Below are positions 35,746 through 48,420 of a stretch of DNA of 64,000 nucleotides, piece after piece. The notes below the pieces were generated by a model. That model was given only the letters and a program-made list of their open reading frames with translations, was not told where the DNA came from and did no database searches. Each line of letters starts with the position of its first letter. Positions within the stretch are counted from its first letter, which is position 1. This DNA comes from Cardinalis cardinalis (taxonomy: Eukaryota; Chordata; Aves; Passeriformes; Cardinalidae), in contig JACDOX010000156.1 in the NCBI GenBank assembly GCA_014549065.1, positions 639,857 to 703,856 of the forward strand, written 5' to 3'. Made by a program: the position numbers and the translations under genes.

Positions 35746-38700
35746 TGCAACTTTTAAAAAAATGAGCAGCTTTTTCTACTCATAACATCTGCTAACACAG
35801 AAAGTTTCAAAGGATGGGTATAAATACCGGTATCCTCTGGAAAAAAAGACCACCACCTCTTCACCCTCACCACCCAGCTTGTTTATCTGGAAAATTTATG
35901 CCAAACCCAAGAAATGCACACAATTTGGTTTGCTTGGCATTTCTCTTTGCAGTAGGTCAGATTGCACGGGAGTAGTGTTGTAACTTGTTTGTAACTGATG
36001 TGGATAGTTAAGTGAAAGTTACAGGAGTGAAAAGACATCTCTCTTCGAGGTTAAGGTTTGAGTCCCCTGCAGATAGTCCTTGGATCAGCTAAGATTTTGG
36101 TTTTCAATCTTGAAATGAAAAAACAATATGATAAGTATAAAACAAATACTACTGTATAAAGAAAAGTAGTGGTTTCATATGGTCTCTTTTTCTATCAGGG
36201 ATCAGCTTGAGGCTGTCTAAAAATAGAGGGTTTGTTGTTTTGCTACTTGTATACCCATCTGGAAAACTGCTGTATTATAATATTTCTTTTTTTTCTCTCA
36301 TAATTTCATAGATTTTTAAGAGGCAAATATACCTCACCTGCCTTCTAAACTTTTAACACTTCATTGCTACACTTACAGTTTGATAAATTTCCCAACAGGT
36401 GGTGTTCACAGAAATTTTGTAAACATCACAAGAATTCAGAAGAGAAGACATTAAAAACTAAAAAAGTTTTGATAAAAAGCAACATTTGCCATGTGTTTTG
36501 TGCCCTACTATTATTCCCACCAACATGTAAGTCTAAAAAGGGCCACCTATTATTGTAGTGATGTATCTAAAAAAATCTCCAGTTGCCTGTAATAATCTCC
36601 ATTATGTATAATGACAACTTTGATAATAGTCTTTAGAAGAGGTAATGGCCCCACTGAATGGTTATTACCTGTCTGTTCATGCTGGAAGCAAGATGCAGAA
36701 GCCAAAGGGGACAGTGAAATGGTCCTCGTAGCGCAGTCTGAAGGAATAAGAAATATTTAACAGAATGCAGGTAACAGACAAGTAAGCACCTTTGCTTGTA
36801 AAACTGTCGCAGTGATGCAGTAAGCCATTGTGAATTCTGTGAAATAATAGAGATATAAAACAGTAATTAATAATAATAATAATAATAGCCAAACTATCAC
36901 TGTGAGAGCTATTTTAATTTTAAGAGTCACAAACTCTGACAGAAAATAAAAGATTACCTGAATGTTAAATACGGTTTGGTACATTATTGAATGCTAAATA
37001 TTGTTATACTCCAATTCTATACCATGCCATAAGAGCAATATCTTAGTCCAGACTTTAGTCCAGAGAGGCCTCTGCACAAATCAAGGGTCAAAAGTGTTTA
37101 CATCTTCCACACAATTACTCCAAAAATGTCTCTATATACAAAAATATGGGGTTGTAGAAGCAGAAAATAAGTCATGTCAGAACATGTAAAGTCTCAAACT
37201 GGCTTTTAAAACAGACAGAATTTTCTTGTAAATGAAGCCTGAGCATAGACAATGCACTGCCACAACATCAGGACATCAACAATTTATGTCACCTCTGCCT
37301 AGTCTAGAGGATCAGCTTTAGAAGTTAACTCTGAATTCATATCCATGAAAATAGTAAGTTCTTCCAAGCAGAGATAGCCTTTAAAACCTGCACAGTGTTA
37401 AATAAAATTTGGCCCTGATTCCAGTTGCGACCTCTGGGATTTACCAAAAATGTTTGTAACAAATAAACACTGAATTATTAAATTATTAAATATTATTCTG
37501 GACTCTTGCTTAGAAGTACACTGAGACATTACTTCACTCAATAAGGTAGGGTTAAGAACATGGAAATGAAAACAAAGATCCTGTATTTGAAACTAAAGGA
37601 GACAAATGAGAGAATCTCAGTTTAATTAAAAGAAAGGTAAACCCTTAGTTCAAAATGCAGGCCACCATGAATTTTTCGTGGTTTATTCCATGTATTTTGA
37701 AAAATACTGCTGAACCATGGTATTTCAGGAACACAGTACAAGGATGTGTTTTATGTCTTTAGGTGTATTACATTTCTCCTAACACTTACTCTGTTTTCAT
37801 CCCTCAGAAGCTCTGCCTGGAAAAGGTGAACATTCAGAAAGAGAGATCTCAGTCAGATCTGTGATTATTTGAAATAAGGAAATAAGGAATGCCTTTAGCA
37901 GAGATTCCTTTTGTCAACAGACTATTGGGTTTAGGAAAACCCAGAAATCCCAGTAAGAAAGCTCACATGCCATAAATATTTTATTGCTCCCTTCTCAAGG
38001 TTGTTCAGAAAAGGATGAAGGAATGCCAGCTGCATGCACTCCTCTGGTGTCTTGTTGTACTTGTGCGCTGAATGGACACACTCCATCACCCAAGAAAAAA
38101 GAGTTACTAGACCAGACCAGTAGGCACTGGCAATCCTGGATCCAGGTTTCCCTTCCGGATTGGCTCATACTGTGACTCGAAACGAGAAGTTTGGTCTGCG
38201 GGGATAGTCATGATATCTCCTGCCTTGCTTTTCTCCATTTTTATTACATTTTATTACATTAACTTGTTATCACTAACAAAAGAAAAAGGACAAATTACAA
38301 TCAAGATTTAATGTTTCATTTACTATTACAGACAATAATAAAGAGTAGTTTCCTCCATACTCTTCTCCCATTTTGACTCCTTTTCTGGTCTTAAATTGGA
38401 TTCCAAAGGTCATCTCTCACTCTTAAAATAATTTCCCTCACTGCAGTTCTACAAGACAGAGTAGGTAGGTCTTAGGTAAAGTATTTCTTCTTGCAGTGTG
38501 AAAGATTTTTTTCATTCTTGTCTCTTTACTGGACCAATTTGCCCTCTTCCTGAGAAGTCCATAAACATTGAATGTGTCTGAAAAAGCAATTCAGGATGTC
38601 TTAAAATGTTGATTAATTGAAGAGGTTTGAAGTTACATATTCTGAAAATGCAGTTGAAACCCTGTATCATGATGGGGTTTATGAAGGAATAACAATGATG

Positions 38701-40720
38701 AAAAGACAAATAACAAAATAATAACGTATACCCTACAAGGCTGTCCAGAATAAGAAAGTGGTTTAAGGAGACCACAACACTTTTTGTCAGAAACAGTAAA
38801 CTGCATGTACCAGCATGAGAAAGGGGACTACCCTGACTTTTCTTCAATTTGCTCTTGCTGGTCATCTAACTTGAATTTAATGATATTAATGACTATACTA
38901 CTGGTCCTGAGTAAGACACAAAAACAAATGCCTAGGTAGTGTCTGAAATCTCTAACACTTAAGAACAGAGGTGACTATACATACACAAGTACAACACAAG
39001 AATATGAAAATGTGAAAAATTAGTTTGCAATTGTACAGTCTTGGACAATTAATGCGATTAAATAAAAAATTGAATCCCTGTTACTACCATCACAAGTCAA
39101 AGAAACTTATTCTCAGAGAAAAAAAAATTACAAGGAAGTATATAGGGAAGATGCAATGTGGAACAACCCTAAGAAGTTCCTAGTAGTCTGCATCTTATCT
39201 GGAAAGAGGTTTTTACAGAAGTAATAGACATTGTTACAGGACATAATACAAGACTCTATAGAATTACAGAAAAATGCCTTTCATTTGCCTCCTTGTCACT
39301 ATAGTTTATGAACTACTCAGGCTTTTTCTAATTAAATTAGGCAATATATGACATACATATGAAAATTCAATTATATTTCTCTAATGGATGATGGGGTTTG
39401 GCTTGTATCTAAATTTTCTTAACTTCTCTAAAATCTTTGCCTTTATAATAGCCTCCAGCATGTAATTCTACTGAAGAAAAAAAGTCTGTGTTCATTTATA
39501 AACATGACAATTATATGTCTATGATTCAATTCTTATTTTGATATTAAAAACCAATCCATCTCAGATATCCCATGAAATGGAAGCATTCTTGTGAAGAATA
39601 CAAAACCTTTAGAAAGGCCCTTTCAAACTTTCATCTAATCTGAAAGAAAAACAAATCTGTGATAATTTCAAAAAGATAAGGTTAAAAGCAGACTCATAAA
39701 AAAAATAAATAATAAATAAATAGACAGAGTACATATACATTATGAAAGAGTGAAAATAAAATTATTTTAAACTCCTTCTTTTAGTGCATTTAAGCAGAAG
39801 ATATAAATGTTAAAATTTTGTTTGTAAATGTTATTTACCAAAGAGACTACACCAGATTCTTTTTGTTACTCTTTAATGAAAATTTTGCTTTTAAAAATCA
39901 CAGACAAGAAAGTATTTTTATATTAGATTTTTTCTCTTTTCTTCCTTTTTTAAAATATATTTTTTCAGGAAAAGGAAGATGTTTCAACATTTTCTGCTTA
40001 TACACTTTCTGAGCTGACCTTCCCAAGTACTTCATAGGCTCAAGTTTGTATCCTTGCCACAGACCTCATTGGACGGGCTGTACTTAGCTTCATGGTTTAG
40101 CCATTTGTAACACTATAGTAGTACTCTGCTGTTTTTCAGGCTTCTCAACCCTGCAGGACTGCAGCGTCCTCCTGTGCTGTGAGAACAGCAGCCAGACACC
40201 TGCCACCTCCAAGGCACTTGAAGATTCTCAAGGTTTCCTAGTTACCTATGCAGCACAGGAATTTCTTAGCCTGCTGTGCTGTAGAGAAAGCCAGTTCTGT
40301 ACCTGGGAAGGGAAAATGGGGCGTAGTAAGGCTGGGTAACCCACATGCTGCCCCGTAATGTCTGCATTGTGCATTCTTGCTCTGCTGGCTTCATCCGTTG
40401 ACCATTACATGCACCAGAGCCAAGACCTAATTAGGAGGCAGCATCTCAGTGCTTGGGGAACTCTGGACTTTTCACACTCTCTATTTTTCACAGCTGAAAA
40501 CAACAGATAATTGTCAGTCAGCAGAGAGCTGAATGTTCCAGAAATACATTTGTTTCAAACACTTAGTATATATGAGTCACACACAAGCTGACAGGATGGC
40601 CTGCTCCAAGATCTGTCGCTCCACTCTTACCACTGCTTGCTATTTATGTGTTTTCCCACTTATGGAACCATTCTGTTAACCATCTTTGAGGTAGGTTCAT
40701 GATGGACAAATATTAAAACT
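35746..40720. other. Non-coding span
   Basis: About 5 kb without a recognised gene. The frames at 36677-36984 (minus) are T-rich chance translations across an (AAT)n tract (36869-36887). The frame at 38512-38865 (minus, 117 codons) has no known motif. A GC-richer patch with scattered CpGs lies at 40040-40500, possibly regulatory or an unnamed old repeat. The segment 38000-38210 also has unusual CpGs and could be a repeat piece. Confidence 0.45.
36869..36887. repeat. (AAT)n microsatellite
   Basis: Six TAA units in a row. Confidence 0.85.
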
Positions 40721-40855
40721 GCATAATCCCAGAATGGTTGAGATTGGAAGGGATGTCTGGAGGTCAGCTGGGTCACCACCTTGCTCAAGCCAGACTGCTT
40801 GGTCAGTTGCCCAAGACTATGTGCAGAGGACTTTTGAATAACTTCAAATAAATGG
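40721..40855 (-). mobile_element. Short CR1 3'-UTR fragment
   Basis: The plus-strand wording CATAATCCCAGAATGGTTGA followed by GATTGGAAGGGATGTCTGGAGGTC and GCCCAAGACTATGTGCAGAGGACTTTTGAATAACTTCA is the antisense of the CR1 3' UTR. It begins at the CR1 3' terminus and stops about 135 bp inward, a typical extreme 5' truncation. Non-coding and inactive. Confidence 0.88.
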
Positions 40856-43800
40856 GTACCAAAATACACAGACTTTATATTCTTGTAGAACATGGGGGTT
40901 CCGGAGGACACAAGAAGGAATAATATGATTCCTTTTATATGGCTATAACACACATGTGTCTGTTCATGTAAAAGGTACTGATGATTTGTAAAAGATGTAA
41001 GGCTCCTAAGCAGTTAATAAAGCAACCAAACTACCTTCTCTGCAAAATTTAAAAACAGCTAAGAGAACTATATGATCTCTGTCAGTTTTGCCTGGACCAG
41101 AGGATACATAGCGCCCACAAAAGGATCAGGCTCCTAGGTTAAGAAGAACAGGAAAGGAAAGGAAAGAGCAGACTATCAATTATCACATGCACACAGAATA
41201 GGCCTTCTCAGCCTAAATAGATATATTTGAACATATTTTATACCAGACTTACCCATTTTGGATTGCAATAAAAATAAACATTAAAAAAATTAATTATAAT
41301 TAATTGTAATTCATATATATTTTAAATTACATTTGAAGTACATAATGAGTAGAAGAAATACATGTTGATAAAGTCAGAGATTATAGTGTAGAGTCAAACT
41401 TGATTCTTACAAATAAGTGTGAAATGTTTATTCTGTGAAAAAGGCTCAAGAATCTGTTCTCTCAGTTGGTCAAACACATTCATTTCAGACCTTGATAAAA
41501 AGGTTTTAAAGTTTTACTGAAATCAGAAAACAAGTAATAATAAAAAAATTACAAAATGGTAGTTCTGTGTTCAATAATATCATTCTTATTTTCTCTTTCC
41601 TTTTCTCACTGTTTTTAAATCCCAGATCATATAAGCTTTTTAATTCACTCTGATCAATATAATACATGAGCTTGTCTTTTGTCTACTTTTTTGGCAGCAA
41701 CAAAGAATTACTGTAATGAAATAATTTCTGGCTGGCATGGTGCCCAGAAAACTTGTGGAACCATTGTGACTGGTTTACGTTCATTCCTCACAAAAGCCAT
41801 TTGAGTACAAAGCCCTGGGATGATAATTTATTTCTCCTGCAGTTTTATGATATTTCAATGGCCTGAAATATCCTACTTGATGGCTACTTGCATCATTATG
41901 GGTCTGCCATAAATGATGCAAATTGCCATAAAACACGGGGAAAGCCCTATATCACATCTTTATCTAGATTTGTTACTGATGACATTTGGGTTTGCTCACG
42001 GTAATTCTATTCATTTAGTTGCAGCAAAACATCCTCTTCTTATCAGACAAGACATCTCTAGACAAGACATTTGGGATTTCTGCTGTATATTAAATGGACA
42101 AAGAACCAGAATCTTTTTTCCAGAGCACTGAGCACCAGCTCAGGAGTAAAAAAAAACCCACATGGATTTTCATGCTGCATACTTCCAGATAAAGAGAACC
42201 ACCTTTTGGTGGGTTCTTGGTTTTTTGTCCTTTGCTGTGTAACCCCCATTACAACCAGGTTAACAACCTTAATCTCTATTCCTGTTTCTATTACTACACA
42301 TTTAGGAAAGGGACTTGCCCCTGTCTAAATCTTGCTACGGAATATTGTCTATCTCATTTACTGCCTAAGTGTCAGAATTTGAAGTATCAAACATATGAGA
42401 AGGAAAATACAGGAAAGTTGTAAATAGATAACTGTATTTCTGTTTGGTGATTGCTGTCTGTGAGAAAAGGCAGTCTGTCCCGTGAATGTAGGGGCTTGCC
42501 TGTCATTCCAGCTGTCACATTTATGGAGGGCAAAGTCTGTGCTCATTTTTGTTATCTTGAAACTGTTAATAATTATTCTTATACTAACAATAACCAACTC
42601 TCTTAATAAAAATAATAATTAGCTTGGCTAATCTCTGATCTCATGTTCAGATTGAAGGCAAAGGTTGGTCCAATATGAATGGAGTTACCTGAGAGCATTC
42701 CTGGTAAAACTGAGAGCAAAATTGGAACAAACATGAGTAGATAGTACAGCACTAGTAACATAACCACTCCTTATAAGAAGAAATACTAATTAGCAAATAG
42801 CACAAATATTCCGATTTACAACAAGAAAGTTACACAACCTTGTGATGATACTTTTATCTGAATGGAATACTATCCATACCACTAGAGCTCCAATATTCTG
42901 AGCTACACACACTGATGTGAACCTGCAGTAACTTCCTTGAAATCAACAAGGCAGTCCAGGTTTATGACAGTATAGCGTAGATAAGGATCTGGCCCAATAT
43001 TTTGGCAGCGGCTCTAAATATCTCCTCTGAAATCATGCCTGGACATCAAAAACAAATCTCAGGAAAAGATATAAAATTGAAAGCTTGTTCCAATTTTCGA
43101 ATATATGTGGTTGTTTTAGGATGTCCAAATTACTTTCTAGCTTTCTTATTTTATCTTCAGACATAAAAATACTTTTGGCACACTTACAAGATTAATTTAT
43201 TACAGTTTAGCATCATTCTCAAAAACAGCTGTCAATTGTCTGCACTCTGAATAACTCTGCCACTTTTGGTGTAATTAAAGAAAGTAGTATCCAATGAAAC
43301 AGTTATTTAATAGAAGAAAGGTACTGAGCTAATAATGGTTATCAGGGAGTAAGTTTATCTAGATGTCTCATCAGTGATGCTCTCTGTCCTTTGCCTGATA
43401 ATACCGTACTGTGGGATTGCTGTAGACCATCTTAGCACATTTCTACTTCACTATTCGTAGGGTTGCTGACCTCCCACTGAGGACTAGTGATGTTCAGTTC
43501 TGTAAATTGCTAATTAATTTGCCAATACATCTAATTTTGAGTCATCATCCCTACTCATTGTACTGCTTTGAGCTGTATTTTGGTAAAATCCCTGACTGTT
43601 AAAACAATGTAACTTCAGTTTTACGTCACAGTGAATGCAATGAATTAATTGTTTGCAAAGAAGTACCATACTTCCCTTTAAGCATGCAGGAAAAGTCACA
43701 TGTGAAACATAATAGTAGCAGAATAAACAAAAAAATCATGACCCATCACCAGGCTGACAGACAGAATAAGAGACCTCCCATTTCCCAGCAGAAAACCCAT

Positions 43801-45430
43801 CCAATGATCCTTAAAGAGCAAAAATTCCTAGTTGTGTCCTTGCATCTTATAGAGACAAATCCACCATCACATATGTAGGTTTTAAAATGCTGATTACAGA
43901 TTTGTAATCATTCATTAATTTTTATTTCCTTGAACATCAGTTGTACTGAACTAATTCTGTTTAGTAAGTAATTACCAGGAAGAAACACTGTGTTTTCAGT
44001 GCTTTTTCCTCCAAATATCAGATGACATATCCAGAAAGCTTTTCAGTGATGGAGACCAGGTGAACTGCTGAAAGCAGTGGCCCTCATTTTACTATCATGA
44101 ACACTGAATAATGCAAATGTAGCAGTGAGTAGGCGTCCTCACATTTCTTAAATATTCTGGGAAAAAGATAATCAGAACCAAGAGAGTCAGACACAATTCC
44201 TTGTTGTTCTTTGAGTATCTCATTTCAAAATACCTTTAGCACTGACAATAATATACAAGGGAATGCAGCAAAGGAACTATTTTTGTCAGTAGCAGTAATA
44301 GAAACATAAACAGGGAACTGCTGAGATGTTTTCCTGCACTGTAGCTCTGAGATATATGCTAGCTTCATTTATGTATCCTGTTTCTATTTCATAGCTTCTT
44401 CAGAAGAGAACTGCCCACAAAGCAGCCTTGTGAAATTAGGAAAAGGCTCCGGTCAACATCAGCCCTTCTGAAGGCTTAGCAAAGATACCCAGGGTAGAGT
44501 CATACTCAAAAATTTCCCATTTGGAGCATTATTTTTCTGTGGAACAAACAAAAAAACCAAAAAAAANCAAACAAAAAATTAAAAAGCCAAGAAAGCTAGA
44601 GAACAAGCCTTTTAAGATGAAGTTATCTTTTTCTTATTATATCAATATCAGAGGGACTTCTAAAAGGAGAAGTGCTGTGGTGTCTTCCTTGAGGAAATTG
44701 AAAGGAAGTGCATAGGAAGACTCCAAAGCAGATCTCTAAAGATCCCAAATTCAAACTAGGAATGTCCCTCTGGGATCTAGCATGAGTGAAGACCCCTGGG
44801 GATTGAAAGTCATGTCCCAACAGTGTGAAGAGGGAGCCTGACACAATGTGGAACTAGAAATGAAGTCATCAGACAGGAGCTGTGAAGCAGAATCTGATTT
44901 ATAGCTAAGGGACAAATATGTTACAGACTATTTCTGGCTTATTCTGGAGCTTCCAGAAGGGTGGTGGGGTAGATCTTCTCTGACTTGCCCAGAGCAAAAT
45001 GGATTTGCCTAACACCAATGAACTATGCATGAGGGCAAGGTGGTAAAAAACAAAATAGCAACGTACAATCTTCTTTCCCTATGTGCAATAAAGATTCAGA
45101 CACAGCTTTCAGACAGGCAGAATATGACTTACCAGTTTCTGTAGTGGGTTGCTTCTACAAACATTACAGATGTTCCATCAACAAGACAAAACCCTCTTTA
45201 TAATATCCAGATAACAAAAAAATTAGAAGATAACATCCACAGGCATTAGAAACAAGCAGCATCCATCCAGAGTAAAGATAAGCTGTTTATAAGTTGCTGT
45301 CAAAGTTAAGAACTTTTTTACTGCTGTTCAGAAGAGCAGGGGTGGGTGCACTCAAACTGTGAAACACATTTGAAAGACCCAGGCGTCACTTCTTTTCATG
45401 TTTTCTGAATTATGCGATCTCTGAAGAAAA
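40856..45430. other. Non-coding span
   Basis: About 4.6 kb without a recognised gene. Sequence at 41680-42010 is repeat-free with palindrome-like words and could be regulatory. A short direct repeat AGACAAGACAT (twice, about 42048-42069) is seen. An ambiguous base is at 44567, in an A-rich tract (44548-44580). Confidence 0.5.
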
Positions 45431-45800
45431 TCATAGATATACAGAATCATGGAAGGTTTGGATTGACAGGAAACTTAGAGGCCAACTATCTCCAAACTCT
45501 CTGCCATGGATAGGGATGTTTTTCATTAGACCCAGCTGCTCAAAACACTGTCCAACCTGGCCCTGAACACTTTCAGGGATAGGGCATCCACAGCTTCTCT
45601 GGGCAATCCATTCCAGTGCCTCACCACCCTTACACTGAAAAAGTTTTTCCTAACCTGTAATCTAAATCTGCTCACTCTCAGTTTGAAGTCATTCCCCATA
45701 TCCTGTCTCTACAAGTCTTTGGAAAACGTCTTAATCAATTTTTCCTGCAGACTCCCTTCAGGTAATGGAAGGCCTCCAACTAGGTCACCCAAAGCCTAAT
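45431..45800 (-). mobile_element. CR1 3' fragment
   Basis: On the plus strand: TCATAGATATACAGAATCATGG, then wording for the antisense of the CR1 3' region (GTCCAACCTGGCCCTGAACA, then AGGGCATCCACAGCTTCTCT, then AATCCATTCCAGTGCCTCAC, then GAAAAAGTTTTTCCTAA). The CR1 3' terminus is at the left edge and the fragment extends about 370 bp inward before homology is lost. Moderately diverged. Confidence 0.92.
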
Positions 45801-46319
45801 CGCAACAATGATGCTCTTAAAAATCAGGCAAATCTAGGATATTTGTTGGAGATAAAGTAAGATATTAACATAAAATCCCAAAATAACTTGTGTGTCTGAT
45901 CTGCTTAGCAAGTGCTCTGTGAAAACATCTCTATATTTTGCATCACACCAATTACCTTATATCTGATTAATAAGCAATAAATAAATATAAAGGTATAAAT
46001 CATCACATTGACAACTGTGACAGTGATGCAAGGACTGATTCCATACATTAATAGTAGATTACTGCCTCTTTCTTCAATTCTCTTCCCAGACCAAATGAAA
46101 AGCATTCTGAATTCAGGAAAGAAGTACAGGAAATAGGATGAAAGATATTTGAAAGTAAGTCTTAGAGAACTGTTCCAAGAACAAAGCTTTTCTGATGCTT
46201 GTAGTTCCTTTGGTTTTCTTTAGCTGACTGAAGACAAGACAGCCAGGAAAACTGGAAGACTTACGAGAGAGGGGAAAATTGTCAGTGTGTGTCAAGAGGA
46301 GGGGTGGGTGGGGGTGTGT

Positions 46320-46364
<45 letters not shown>

Positions 46365-46399
46365 TAATAATCGAGGCTCCATTCCAGTCAGCAGAAACC
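45801..46399. other. Non-coding span with a long (GT)n
   Basis: AT-rich sequence. The frames at 46113-46382 and 46289-46501 are translations across the microsatellite at 46322-46361. Confidence 0.6.
46322..46361. repeat. (GT)20 microsatellite
   Basis: About twenty uninterrupted GT units, preceded by G-rich imperfect repeats from about 46285. Long enough to be polymorphic and to form Z-DNA. Confidence 0.95.
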
Positions 46400-47250
46400 G
46401 AATTCAGCCTAAACTTTGAGTATCAGATGATTGTCATAATGATTCCTGCTGCCACTTTGCTCTCCATGGCAAAGCATGCAAAGCATCTGCAGCTGAGCTG
46501 AAATTAGCCTTATCCTGATGTTCCTCTCTGAATGTTTCCCCGTTATCTCCCTCTTGTCTTGATAGCTAATATAGTTTCTACAGCTGCTATATCATATTAG
46601 GTCAGAGCAATGAAAACGAATGCCATTTTCTTGATGGCTTATGCAGAATTGTTGTAATTTGAATCAAGCCTCACTAACCTCTTTTTCTTTCTTTCCTTTC
46701 TGCCCCTCATACTGAATGTATTGGGGTCCTGGCGAGCTGCCATTCTACTGCACATTAGAAATGGTAGAGTTTTCCTCTATCTGATTCTCTAAAATGAGTT
46801 CACGAAAAGGTGCAGACCCAGCACATTTGTGGTTTTTCCTATAAATTACTTTAACACTGTGTCCAATCATATATATAATTTCAGATTTTCAATTTCAACT
46901 CGCTGCTGTGTCAGCACAGACTCCACTGATATGTCTAATGTATTTAGCTTAAAATGAAACGGATGGCATTTCATTACCAGGAAGATAATATTTTTGAATA
47001 TGTTTGCTGCATGGCAGGATCCATCATTACTCTGCCATTTTATGTTCGGAGTGTGTAATAGCTTTTTAATGCTTTGATGTATTTTATTTATATATGTAAT
47101 ATTTTTCTAATATCATGGGGTGGTTTAACTCATTGAACACATTATACAGCCTTAATTGAATGCTTTTAAATATTAGTTAGGGAGGAAAAGCTTAACAAAT
47201 TGCCAATATTTTGTTTGAAATTTAATAGACAGTAGTTGAAACACCAAAAA
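46400..47250. promoter_or_regulatory. Best candidate for a conserved enhancer block
   Basis: This 850-bp block has no repeat, no simple tract and no coding frame, and has dense AT-rich homeodomain-like cores (TCATTACCAG near 46971, TTTTTAATGCTTTGATG near 47062, CCTTAATTGAATG near 47150), GATA/TTATC words, CAGCTGAGCTGAAATTAG near 46489, TGTCAGCACAG near 46908 and a few undecayed CpGs. It is flanked by CR1 pieces on both sides, so its freedom from insertions is notable. All this is texture only: I could not align it to another species. Confidence 0.35.
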
Positions 47251-47689
47251 ACCCATTTCATTCTCATTCCTTCACATTGCTCCTCAGCTCCCTCTGACAC
47301 TCAAAACACTTTGAAAGGAAAAAAGGGGAAAGAAAATCCCACAGTCCCCTGAGACACTCAAGCTGTCAGCATGAAGGTAAGTAATGCAGGAAAACTTGAA
47401 CGAGCCCAACTGTGAATGACAGAAGCCCTCTTATTGGAAGAAGCTTCTGACAGGCCTGAAATCCTTAATACCTGGTTTCTCAGTCCTTTGACCAAAGTCA
47501 TGGAATTTTAAAACTACTAAGAATTTCCTCAAAGTTGGTTGCGGTGGCTTTGGGGGTTTTTTGCTTGCAAGGAGAAGATGCTACTTATGTACATTAGCAT
47601 AATACCACAGCTTAAATCTGCCCAAAGAGAACAGGCAAGTATTAAAGGGCATTTCTTGATATTAGCCGCGAATGTTAAACTGAGCCATG
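47251..47689. other. Non-coding span before CR1
   Basis: No gene or repeat recognised; A-rich near 47310. Confidence 0.5.
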
Positions 47690-48420
47690 GTAACTATGCC
47701 TCCACTGGATTACTCTTGCATATGTGCTTGGGATTGCCCTGACCTTTCTCTTGGCCTCATTGAACTTCATGAGTTTCCCATGGGTCCCCCTCTCAAGCCT
47801 GTCACAGTCCCACTGGATGCCATCCCTGCCCTCCAGTGCATTGCCACCACACAGTTTGATGTTTCCAGCACAGCTGCAGAGGGTGCACTCCATCCCATGG
47901 TCCCTGTCACCAACAAAGCTGTTAAACAGCTCTGCTCCCAGTACCAGCCCCTGAGGACACCACTCACCACTGCCCTCCACTTGGACATTGGGCCATTGAC
48001 CCCAACTCTTTGAGTGTGACCTTCTAGCCAATTCCTTATCCAACAAGTGGCCCACCTGCCAAATCCATGTCTCTTCAGTTTAGAGATAAAGAGGTTGTGT
48101 GGGATATTGTAAAATTCTTGCAGAACTCCAAGTAAATGGTGTTTTTTTCTTATCCACCAACACTGTAACACCACCATGGAGGGCCACCACCCTTCTTAAA
48201 TACAATTTGCTCTTAGTGAAGCCATGTTCACTGTCATCAAGGACCTCCTTACTTTTCATGTCCTAAGCATAGTTTCTAGGAGAATATGCTTCATTATCTT
48301 TCTGGGCATGGAAATGAAACTGACCAGCTTGTGAATCCTGGGAGTCTTTTTCCCTTTTTTAAAAATAGGGTTGCCTAATCCATTTTTAAGTCAGTGGGAA
48401 CTTCTCCAGAAAGGTGATGT
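47690..48420 (-). mobile_element. CR1 reverse transcriptase fragment, 3' end missing
   Basis: The minus strand reads in order through the CR1 reverse transcriptase: a segment HNLFISKLKRHGF, then ATCWIRNWLEGHTQRV (48010-48110), then GDRDHGMECT and CAGNIKLCGG at 47851-47872. The last corresponds to the family's ADDTKL catalytic motif, in which both aspartates are lost, so the copy is dead. The 5' edge at about 48420 is in the part corresponding to the start of the reverse transcriptase (antisense ...GAAACTGACCAGC...). The 3' part of ORF2 and the UTR are absent, unlike the usual CR1 5' truncation. Confidence 0.88.

Noticed and set aside
38000..38210. tRNA-like or small RNA gene around the CpG-bearing segment
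   Set aside because: No TTCGA-type T-loop, acceptor pairing or internal A/B-box pair could be found.
45431..48420. The CR1 3' piece (45431-45800) and the CR1 reverse transcriptase piece (47690-48420) as one element split by an insertion
   Set aside because: Orientation and order fit, but the 1.9 kb between them holds a microsatellite and single-copy, enhancer-like DNA with no transposon ends, so two separate insertions is simpler. Sub-family alignment would settle it.
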